A DNA stretch of 10,765 nt from Balneolales bacterium. Its GTDB lineage: Bacteria; Bacteroidota; Rhodothermia; Balneolales; Natronogracilivirgulaceae. The stretch is taken from NCBI GenBank assembly GCA_007131625.1, contig SLQC01000227.1, positions 1 through 10,765 of the forward strand. The letters run 5' to 3'. Below the pieces are notes generated by a model. That model did not search any database. It saw only the letters and a list, made by a program, of their open reading frames with translations, and was not told the origin of the DNA. Positions 1 to 5,914 of this stretch are shown here, one piece after another. A program made the position numbers and the translations under genes. The stretch's first letter is position 1, and each line of letters starts with the position of its first letter.

Positions 1-1251
1 AGGATTGGATGTCAGGATAACGGTTGGCTCTACGAAATATCCTATGGAATCATCATAATTTCCACCGACAATAATTTCGGCATCTTCTTCATTTTTCGCG
101 AAATCGATATATTCAGTAATGGTTTTGAATGCGCTTCTGTCGATTACGGCGCCCATGAAATTGGAGAAATCCTCGACATCCCCCATTTTTATCTTTGCAA
201 CTTCACCCAGAAACAACTTGCGAAAGTTGGACCAAAGTGTTTCGGGAACATACATCCGGGAAGCAGCAGAGCATTTCTGGCCCTGATATTCGAATGCAGC
301 ACGTAATGCGGCTACAGCAAGCTGCCGGACATTAGCGGAATGGTGTGCAAAAATAAAATCTTTACCACCGGTTTCACCCACGATTCGGGGATATGAGTGG
401 TATGAATCCAGATTTTTACCCACACCTTTCCACAAATGATTAAACGTTCCGGCGGAGCCTGTGAACTGAAGACCGGCAAAATGCGGGCTAGCAAGTGCAG
501 GTTCACCGATTTCCGGTCCCGATCCGGGAAGGAAATTGATAACACCGTCGGGAAGACCGGCTTCCTGCAACAGTCGCATTACATAATAGTTTGAAAAAAC
601 AGAACTGGTCGCCGGTTTCCAGAGTACGACATTACCACACATCGCCATAGAGGTCGGAAGGTTGGCGGCGATTGCCGTGAAATTGAAAGGGGTTACGGCA
701 AGAAGAAACCCTTCTAGAGGCCGATACTCCATGCGATTCCACATGCCATCAGGCGAATACGGCTGATCGGCCATCACTTCGGATAAATAATGTACATTGA
801 ACCGTAAAAAATCGGCCAGTTCGCCGACGGCCTCTATTTCGGACTGATGCGGGGTTTTTGATTGGCCAAGCATAGTGGCGGCATTGATAGTATAACGCCA
901 GGAATCTGTCAGTAAGTCAGCCGCTTTTAAAAAAATGGCAACACGTTCTTCCCAGGGGGTATCAGCCCATTTAGATCTTGCTTCAAGTGCCGCTTCGATG
1001 GCCAGATCAGCCTCCTTTTTACCTGCTTTATGAAGTGTAGCGAGTTTATGGTCGTGGTTATGCGGCATGACAACCGGTGTGGTGTTGCCGGTGTGGATAT
1101 CCTGACCACCGACAATCACCGGAATTTCAATTTCCTGTGAACGGAGTCTATTGAGTGCAGCTTTGAGTCCCGCCCGTTCGGGTGTACCCGGGGCATAGGA
1201 ATTAAACGGCTCGTTTTTCGGGATGGGTACTTGAAAATGTGCTTGTGTCAT
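1..1251 (-). CDS. pruA: L-glutamate gamma-semialdehyde (delta-1-pyrroline-5-carboxylate) dehydrogenase, C-terminus beyond window
   Basis: Oxidises L-glutamate-5-semialdehyde to glutamate with NAD+, the second step of proline catabolism and the end of arginine/ornithine breakdown; cytosolic. I translated the reverse strand: it opens MTQAHFQVPIPKNEP and runs 417 codons to the window edge without a stop. Family landmarks are in order: SPFNFTA-type segment (here VTPFNFTAIAANL), VVLWKP, LQFTGS, catalytic base Glu293 in RIVGETGGKDF, nucleophile Cys327 in YQGQKCSAASR, and GYFVEPTVI near the edge. The Glu-Cys spacing of 34 is usual for aldehyde dehydrogenases. The sequence resembles the stand-alone animal/Bacteroidota type (ALDH4A1-like, about 540 residues), not the proteobacterial PutA fusion, so roughly 120 residues are missing. 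The start is supported by AGGAG at 1257-1261, five bases before the ATG. No partner gene (putA-type proline dehydrogenase) is visible on its 5' side. Confidence 0.95.
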   Translation of the reverse strand, partial: MTQAHFQVPIPKNEPFNSYAPGTPERAGLKAALNRLRSQEIEIPVIVGGQDIHTGNTTPVVMPHNHDHKLATLHKAGKKEADLAIEAALEARSKWADTPWEERVAIFLKAADLLTDSWRYTINAATMLGQSKTPHQSEIEAVGELADFLRFNVHYLSEVMADQPYSPDGMWNRMEYRPLEGFLLAVTPFNFTAIAANLPTSMAMCGNVVLWKPATSSVFSNYYVMRLLQEAGLPDGVINFLPGSGPEIGEPALASPHFAGLQFTGSAGTFNHLWKGVGKNLDSYHSYPRIVGETGGKDFIFAHHSANVRQLAVAALRAAFEYQGQKCSAASRMYVPETLWSNFRKLFLGEVAKIKMGDVEDFSNFMGAVIDRSAFKTITEYIDFAKNEEDAEIIVGGNYDDSIGYFVEPTVILTSNP

Positions 1252-1256
1252 TCCGG

Positions 1257-1261
1257 CTCCT
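1257..1261 (-). promoter_or_regulatory. Shine-Dalgarno of pruA
   Basis: AGGAG on the minus strand, five bases before the ATG at 1251. It decides the start and is one of the few clear ribosome-binding sites in this window; the oxidoreductase, the small membrane protein and the TonB receptor lack one. Confidence 0.7.
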
Positions 1262-1312
1262 TTCGTTAATAGTTTCAATATTGTTGATATTTCTACCTGT
1301 CTGTTATAGAGC

Positions 1313-1322
1313 AAAGCGCTTT
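1313..1322. promoter_or_regulatory. AAAGCGCTTT palindrome upstream of pruA (possible LacI-family operator)
   Basis: A perfect 10-bp palindrome 62 bases upstream of the pruA start. A central CG flanked by A/T half-sites is the general shape of LacI-family operators (established). A related AAAAAAGCGCTA lies at 1809-1820, upstream of the 2097 gene. No regulator is encoded here and the site is short, so an operator role is only inferred. Confidence 0.25.
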
Positions 1323-1372
1323 TTTATGCTGCCGTTCCATATTTTATCTATTTATTTTTCAGATTCTTTATG

Positions 1373-1432
1373 TCAGATGGAGCATTCTCAGGTGGAGCAT
1401 TCTCAGGTGGAGCATTCTCAGATGGAGCATTC
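1373..1432. repeat. Tandem array, four 15-bp units
   Basis: Four head-to-tail copies of TCAG(A/G)TGGAGCATTC at 1373, 1388, 1403 and 1418. Units 1 and 4 carry A and units 2 and 3 carry G at position 5; all other bases are identical. The array is intergenic, about 120 bases upstream of pruA. Since 15 is a multiple of three, a plus-strand frame through it reads repeated SQ(M/V)EH, but I do not believe it is translated. Confidence 0.9.
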
Positions 1433-1615
1433 ATTGTTTAATTATGTCAATCACATACCTGTGTGTCAGTGCTTGCTGCCATGGGTGCTTCTTCTTTTTC
1501 CAAGATAAGGGATTCCGGGTAAAAGCTTAAATGAATCCTTCACAACTGGTAAACGGAGCGCAAAACTTTCTATTTCAATACTCATCTCTTCAGCACTTGC
1601 CCAACTTCTGAATCC

Positions 1616-1658
1616 GGATCCATTCGATACTCAATCGGGATCCATTCGATACTCAATC
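1616..1658. repeat. Tandem duplication, 22-bp unit
   Basis: Two copies of a unit starting GGATCC and continuing CATTCGATACTCAATC, at 1616-1636 and 1638-1658, identical over 21 bases with a period of 22. A partial echo (CAATACTCAA) follows at about 1665-1674. It lies 183 bases to the right of the 15-bp array in the same intergenic space, with a different unit. Confidence 0.85.
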
Positions 1659-2096
1659 AGCAGCAATACTCAAAGTTTATTTATTGATGCGTTGATAATG
1701 TATCGTTTTATACATTTTTTTGTCATAATAAAAGCCCTTCCATAATTACTTCCATATTATTTTTTACTAATTATTTTACGAAAGCATTTTTATTTGATAC
1801 TAAGCTACAAAAAAGCGCTATCACATTTAATAAACAGAATATTTTAGTCCTGATTTTATCATCATTTACAATCCGGAAAAGCCCTTTTATCGATTAAGTT
1901 TCAATTCGTATAATCTATTCATATGAAACATAAGGAACGATTTTTGTAAAAAAATGCTTATATTAGTAACCGTTGATTACAGATATAAAAAAATACAAAC
2001 ATCAACAGTTTATCAATTCTACTCTGACGCTGTTCAGTGTAATAAATAATTATGATACTGTAATCATTATCAAAAATAATTAAAGCTATAACGAAT
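1659..2096. other. AT-rich intergenic region, no gene seen
   Basis: About 440 bases rich in A and T runs with no open frame worth calling, between the tandem duplication and the 2097 gene. It holds an AT-only hairpin at 1697-1716 followed by T residues, an AAAAAAGCGCTA site at 1809-1820, and small AT-rich inverted repeats close to the start at 2097. It presumably contains the promoter of the 2097 gene, but I cannot place a -33/-7 pair with confidence. Confidence 0.5.
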
Positions 2097-2531
2097 ATGA
2101 ATAGACCAACAAAAAACACTTATACCCTTCTTATTGCTGCCTTGCTACCATTAGCACTCGGATTCACCTTTTTCATTTACTTTAGCTGGATGAAATCCGA
2201 CGAAAATATACAACACAACACAGTCCAGTGGACTATCAATATTGACGATGTTGAACTTAATTCCGGGACGCTTGGAACCCTGATCGGGCAACTGCACAAC
2301 GAAACCCGCGGGGAACGTCGGGCTGAGGAGCTCCAATATATTATTCGACGGATAACGACTGAAATGAATGCTACTGATAAGACAACTCCACAACTGCTCA
2401 CCGACCTGCTGCGAGATATCTCCGTGGAGCACCCCGATAATAATGTCCGGCTGGTTGCCTATGAGGCTATGAGGATTGCACTTAAAAACGAAGATACCCC
2501 CACCATCGACAGTAATATAGCGGAGAACTGA
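2097..2531 (+). CDS. Small membrane-anchored protein of unknown function
   Basis: 144 residues, not recognised. Residues 1-9 are short and basic (MNRPTKNTY), residues 10-30 form one strong hydrophobic segment that would serve as an N-terminal anchor or uncleaved signal, and the remaining 110 or so residues are hydrophilic and likely outside the cytoplasm. From residue 55 onwards it looks helical (IGQLHNETRGERRAEELQ, then PQLLTDLLRDISVEH and NVRLVAYEAMRIALK). The last two segments resemble a HEAT-like helix pair, a shape found in anti-sigma and zinc-finger-type membrane proteins of Bacteroidota; this is only a resemblance. No Shine-Dalgarno precedes the ATG. It stands alone, followed by about 420 non-coding bases with hairpins, so it is probably monocistronic. 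A smooth coding frame and an anchor typical of real proteins argue that it is genuine. Confidence 0.65.
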   Translation: MNRPTKNTYTLLIAALLPLALGFTFFIYFSWMKSDENIQHNTVQWTINIDDVELNSGTLGTLIGQLHNETRGERRAEELQYIIRRITTEMNATDKTTPQLLTDLLRDISVEHPDNNVRLVAYEAMRIALKNEDTPTIDSNIAEN

Positions 2532-2622
2532 TCAAAACGATCGGCACCCCTTCCTATACTATTCATCAAGCCGTACGGGGGTATTCCGAATCTTACAATC
2601 GGCCTTATTAACTAACGGTGCA

Positions 2623-2664
2623 CCTTGGACATACCCTTGCTGGGATCGGAGCATTGCACATTTT
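2623..2664. repeat. Dispersed imperfect 42-bp repeat, copy A
   Basis: Aligns without gaps to 5847-5888 with 31 of 42 bases identical, including the uninterrupted TGGACATACC. Differences are spread over all three codon positions, so a conserved coding frame does not explain it. Both copies lie just downstream of a gene's stop codon. Its right half is the left arm of the hairpin at 2642-2673. Confidence 0.5.
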
Positions 2665-2673
2665 TCCGATCCC
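2642..2673. repeat. Hairpin, 9-bp perfect stem
   Basis: GGGATCGGA and TCCGATCCC pair perfectly around a 14-base loop. No T tract follows on the plus strand, so it is not a standard intrinsic terminator. It could stabilise the 3' end of the 2097 transcript. Confidence 0.55.
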
Positions 2674-2758
2674 CCAAATCGAGAGACTGACGCAGGATTA
2701 TCGTTATATTGCAAGTGAAAATATCTGGCGAAAATCCTCTGGATACCTGGTTGGAAAC

Positions 2759-2784
2759 ACCCGGATCATAATACCGATCCGGGT
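2759..2784. terminator. Hairpin, 9-bp stem, possible terminator of the 2097 gene
   Basis: ACCCGGATC pairs with GATCCGGGT around an 8-base loop, followed by ATTTCAAG, a weak T tract. The stem is GC-rich enough to be stable. It shares the GATCC/GGATC core with the hairpin 90 bases upstream. Termination is plausible but the tail is poor. Confidence 0.35.
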
Positions 2785-2954
2785 ATTTCAAGTGAGCCAT
2801 CCATTTCGTAACCTATAACTATTCGCGTGCAATAAAACTGTTATTGTACCTCTGCAAAGAAAAAATGAATTATCAATCTAAAACAATGCAAGATTGTTTA
2901 ACACCACCAAACTTGTGAAACTTGTTACAAAGTCGCAGAATAATGGAGACCGAT

Positions 2955-3575
2955 ATGAAATCTTTCAAGGGTAATAGGGTCAAAGAATCGAAGTTGAAGT
3001 TACAATTGCTGATGACAGGCTTTCTGTCTTGCTGTCTGTTAATTATCCCCCTTATTGTAAATGCGCAAGAAACCACGATTACAGGAACGGTAACATATAA
3101 CCCTTTTCTGAATGAGTGTTTTCAGGTAGTTCCTTGCTTTGACGCAGTAAATCAAACCAGAGACGAAGATTGGATACCCCCCACTGCTGCTGTTAATATT
3201 GCGGTGCAAGGTACTGATACAGTGGTCAAAACAGATCGTGATGGGAATTATGAAGTTACGGTGCCATCTCCCGATGCATCATTAATGTTCATGTTTATTG
3301 GACATAACAGGATAGAAGTTCCAATTGATGGACGTACAGTCGTGGACGTTAAACTGACTCCTACTCCATTACCGGTTATTGATCGGATATTAGGTTACAT
3401 CATGCCGAAAATTCATGCTGGAGAGTATCCGGATATTGATGAATTGGCTGAAAAAGCAGAAGTAAACCGAGAAACTGCACGGGATATGCTATGGCTGGTT
3501 ATAGGGAACAGACCTATGATGCAGAACTATCCGGATGAATATATACCTGATTACCGATTTGAAAACAGTGATTGA
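2955..3575 (+). CDS. Secreted stand-alone carboxypeptidase-regulatory-like (SusC N-terminal type) domain protein
   Basis: 206 residues from the ATG at 2955, chosen because GGAG (2945-2948) lies six bases upstream; upstream TTG and ATG codons in frame would add 11 or 4 residues. Residues 10-37 form a signal peptide ending IVNAQE. Residues 42-136 match the domain that opens SusC-like receptors (CarboxypepD_reg-like): TITGTVTY at the start, AAVNIAVQGT, KTDRDGNYEVTVP, the FMFIGHNRIEVPIDGR segment, and VDVKLTP at the end. In SusC a TonB plug and barrel follow; here there is instead a short helical tail (residues 140-185, with DIDELAEKAEVNRETARDML) and an acidic, Tyr-rich end. An unusual insert with two cysteines (C55, C61) sits in the first beta loop. 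It is therefore either a genuine small periplasmic or surface beta-sandwich protein or a remodelled fragment of a receptor. The frame is intact and has its own ribosome site, which favours a real gene. Binding partner unknown. Confidence 0.75.
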   Translation: MKSFKGNRVKESKLKLQLLMTGFLSCCLLIIPLIVNAQETTITGTVTYNPFLNECFQVVPCFDAVNQTRDEDWIPPTAAVNIAVQGTDTVVKTDRDGNYEVTVPSPDASLMFMFIGHNRIEVPIDGRTVVDVKLTPTPLPVIDRILGYIMPKIHAGEYPDIDELAEKAEVNRETARDMLWLVIGNRPMMQNYPDEYIPDYRFENSD

Positions 3576-3686
3576 GATATCACACAAAATTGAATTAATA
3601 ACACCTTCAAGGTTCATCCGGATGCCCGTTAAAATCGTTGAAGGGTCAACCTTTGGCTTCATTTTTTCCTGAAAAAATAAATCTCT

Positions 3687-3692
3687 AAGAGG
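3687..3692 (+). promoter_or_regulatory. Ribosome-binding site of the 3698 gene
   Basis: AAGAGG, five bases before the ATG at 3698. It favours this start over the in-frame ATG at residue 14 (3737), which would give a shorter signal peptide. Confidence 0.5.
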
Positions 3693-3697
3693 CAGCC

Positions 3698-5695
3698 ATG
3701 AATATATGTAAATCAGCGAATACCAATATAAATTGCATGATAGCAAACAGGATATTTTCAGGTTTTCTATTACTGTTGGCAGCATTTCTGATGAATCCGC
3801 AAAATGCTGAATCTCAAAGTAATACCATTAAAGTCGAGACAACTGATGAGAGGACGCAATGGGGAGCTTATGGGCCATCCCCGGAAACCAATTTCGATTT
3901 CATCATGGATGAATCGCACGCTTCACCGGAGTGGGCATTGCTGCAGCGGGAGTTATTGCGATCAGCCTCCCTGGCCGCTGAACACTTTTATGATCGTTAT
4001 TTTGATGAGCGGGGTTATCTTATGACCGACTTGCGCTGGGGAGCCAATGACGGTCCGGATGATGCTATTGAAAATGTCAACAGGTGGCCGGAACTTCACG
4101 CCCTGGGTGGTTCAGACCGGGTCATGGAAATGTATAAGAAAGTTTATGAAGGGCATGTGCGACAAATGTCCGAACCTGCAAGAACTGTTAATTCTCGTCC
4201 GTCTCATTTGCCCTACATCGTAGATGGAATGTATCACAAGGAATTCCTTACACAAGCTGACTGGATGCACATTTCCGAGGCTCTTTTGGTTTTTAATATG
4301 ATGGGATTGAACGACCCTTATGATGTCAAATTTCAACACCGGACACGACGTTTCGCTGAATTTTATACAGGCGATGACCCAGGTGCACAAAATTACGATC
4401 CTGAACACAAGATTATCCGAAGCATGTACAACGGCAGCCGAGGGCCGCTTATGAGGTTAACCACCGGTGTTGATTGGGCCGGCGACCCAAGTGAGGTCAG
4501 GAACCGCTATGCAGCCGGACATGGTGAAGATAATTACGAAGAGTTTCTATTTCATTTCAAAGATTATCATGATACAATTGGTGACGTTCCCCTCAATCTC
4601 CTCTCCACCAGTCTTGCTTTAAATGCATATATGTTAACAGGAGAAGAAAAATACCGGGATTGGATGCTGGAATATGTAGATGCATGGTATGACAGGATGG
4701 AAGCCAATAACTGGGTGATTCCAAGCAATATCGGGTTGGACGGAACTATAGGTGGCGCAACTGACGGAAAATGGTATGGTGGTGCCTATGGATGGAGTTT
4801 TACGGTTGATCATCAATCTCCACCCGCCCATGCACTTACACATAGGCCACGTACTCGATGGGCATTTATCGGGTTTATGAATGCCTATATGATTACAGGT
4901 GACGATCGTTACCTCGAAGCCTGGCGCAAACAGGATGATGTCATCTATGATGCCGGCTATATGGATGATGATGGTGTCTATTTGACTCCGCGAATGTACG
5001 GTAATCCGGAATGGAGCCGCGAGGGATATACCGATGATGATGGCTGGTACGATTTTCGCCCGCGTGATCATACGAATTTGCTTGAGACTTACTTTTTGTC
5101 CATGAAGCAAGAAGACCGGGAACGCATAACAAGACCTTTTGCATGGCTCGACTTTCTTGAGGGTAACAATCCCGATTATGCTGTAAACGCCATGCGTGCT
5201 GATATTGAGGATGTAAAAAAACGCATGCAATTAATGAGAGAGGATAATACGGGTGCGGATATGCGTCTGGTGGATGATCCTATGAATATTAATCCGGCCA
5301 GTATCACGTCCCTGATCAGGTTGATGGGGGGTGGCCTTTATGAGCCGCGACGGTCGCCACCTTTTTATACACGTTTGAGATATTTTGATGCCGAACGAAG
5401 GAGGGCTGGTGTTCCTGAGGATGTTGCTGCATTGGTAGAGTCAATGTCCGATAAAACGGTTACCGTATCACTGGTAAATCTCAATCCCGTAGAAGCGCGT
5501 ACATTGGTAATCCAAGCAGGGGGTTACGCTGAGCACCAGTTTGTGGCAATTAATCAAAACGGGGTACGTGTACCAGTCGACAGCTCATCTATTCAGTTAT
5601 TGATGGAACCCGGTTCCGGCACTACACTGGAACTTGAGATGAATCGATTTGTAAACCAACCAACAATGGATTTTCCATGGTTCAGAGATAATTGA
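3698..5695 (+). CDS. Large secreted alpha-hairpin-repeat protein, putative carbohydrate-active enzyme of unassigned family
   Basis: 665 residues. Residues 14-40 are a signal peptide (hydrophobic FSGFLLLLAAFLM, then QNAESQS). Residues about 75-480 are helical and rich in Trp, Tyr, Asp and His. Two segments repeat a helix-turn-helix pattern: NAYMLTGEEKYRDW (309-322) and NAYMITGDDRYLEAW (395-409). This (x)AY.LTG..(K/R)Y pattern is typical of (alpha/alpha)-toroid enzymes such as many glycoside hydrolases and polysaccharide lyases (established for that fold class); assignment here is inference. Candidate active-site motifs are DLRWGANDGPDD (111-122), NRWPELHALGG (128-138), HGEDNYEEF (275-283) and YGWSFTVDHQSP (364-375), rich in acidic and His residues. 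Residues about 585-650 look like a beta domain (KTVTVSLVNLNP, RTLVIQAGGY), and the protein ends TMDFPWF. No lipobox. No family name recalled with confidence. The upstream secreted gene is 122 bases away on the same strand; co-transcription is possible. Confidence 0.8.
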   Translation: MNICKSANTNINCMIANRIFSGFLLLLAAFLMNPQNAESQSNTIKVETTDERTQWGAYGPSPETNFDFIMDESHASPEWALLQRELLRSASLAAEHFYDRYFDERGYLMTDLRWGANDGPDDAIENVNRWPELHALGGSDRVMEMYKKVYEGHVRQMSEPARTVNSRPSHLPYIVDGMYHKEFLTQADWMHISEALLVFNMMGLNDPYDVKFQHRTRRFAEFYTGDDPGAQNYDPEHKIIRSMYNGSRGPLMRLTTGVDWAGDPSEVRNRYAAGHGEDNYEEFLFHFKDYHDTIGDVPLNLLSTSLALNAYMLTGEEKYRDWMLEYVDAWYDRMEANNWVIPSNIGLDGTIGGATDGKWYGGAYGWSFTVDHQSPPAHALTHRPRTRWAFIGFMNAYMITGDDRYLEAWRKQDDVIYDAGYMDDDGVYLTPRMYGNPEWSREGYTDDDGWYDFRPRDHTNLLETYFLSMKQEDRERITRPFAWLDFLEGNNPDYAVNAMRADIEDVKKRMQLMREDNTGADMRLVDDPMNINPASITSLIRLMGGGLYEPRRSPPFYTRLRYFDAERRRAGVPEDVAALVESMSDKTVTVSLVNLNPVEARTLVIQAGGYAEHQFVAINQNGVRVPVDSSSIQLLMEPGSGTTLELEMNRFVNQPTMDFPWFRDN

Positions 5696-5712
5696 TGGTT
5701 TGTACATTGGAC

Positions 5713-5817
5713 AATCTGACCTCTTGATGGATTCACTTCTGGATGGATTTACCACTGGATGGATTTACCACTGGATGGATTCACTTCTGGATGGATTCAG
5801 GTAAATTAGGTCAGATT
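5713..5817. repeat. Perfect 10-bp inverted repeat enclosing a tandem array
   Basis: AATCTGACCT (5713-5722) and AGGTCAGATT (5808-5817) are exact reverse complements, 85 bases apart, with the 16-bp tandem array between them and almost nothing else. It starts 18 bases after the stop of the 3698 gene. It could be a small mobile or amplifying cassette, or a long hairpin between two convergent genes. No transposase and no evident target-site duplication. Confidence 0.7.
5725..5799. repeat. Tandem array, 16-bp units in two variants
   Basis: Four full units and one partial: A at 5725 (first base T), B at 5741, B at 5757, A at 5773, partial A at 5789. A is GGATGGATTCACTTCT and B is GGATGGATTTACCACT. 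The A-B-B-A order suggests duplication of blocks rather than simple slippage of one unit. A 16-bp period cannot keep a reading frame, so the array is non-coding. Confidence 0.9.
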
Positions 5818-5846
5818 AACAATACACAGCTACTGCGACCAAACAA

Positions 5847-5888
5847 CCCTGGACATACCTTTGCCGAGGGCGGTGAAATGCATATGTT
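5847..5888. repeat. Dispersed imperfect 42-bp repeat, copy B
   Basis: Partner of the copy at 2623-2664 (31 of 42 identical, same strand). It lies between the 16-bp array and the stop codon of the TonB receptor, 26 bases from the latter. Confidence 0.5.
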
Positions 5889-5914
5889 TCAGACCTCCAT
5901 ATCATTATTCACCA

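Larger units (their letters stand above)
2532..2954. other. Intergenic region with hairpins and dispersed repeat copy
   Basis: About 420 bases with no gene I can support. It holds two 9-bp stem hairpins (2642-2673 and 2759-2784) and one copy of a dispersed imperfect repeat (2623-2664). Short frames through it have no domain character. A perfect GGAG Shine-Dalgarno at 2945-2948 belongs to the next gene. Confidence 0.5.

Noticed and set aside
1239..1508. Plus-strand open frame containing repeated SQ(M/V)EH
   Set aside because: It begins at a GTG inside antisense pruA, has no ribosome site, and its only pattern comes from the 15-bp array. Treated as a by-product of the repeat.
1373..1658. CRISPR array
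   Set aside because: Units are directly adjacent without unique spacers and too short, and there are no cas genes.
1697..1721. AATGTAT/ATACATT hairpin followed by T residues, terminator-like
   Set aside because: The stem is nearly all A-T and no plus-strand gene lies upstream to be terminated; such structures arise easily in AT-rich sequence.
2618..2818. Short open frames on both strands between the 2097 and 2955 genes
   Set aside because: They run through two hairpins and a dispersed repeat, show no domain, signal or ribosome site.
3609..3678. Overlapping pairings (AAGGTT/AACCTT, GTTGA/TCAAC, GAAG/CTTC) before a T6 run, and ATTTTTT/AAAAAAT, suggesting an attenuator
   Set aside because: The stems are only 4-7 bp and mutually exclusive, with no leader peptide. 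Not enough to call a terminator or attenuator.
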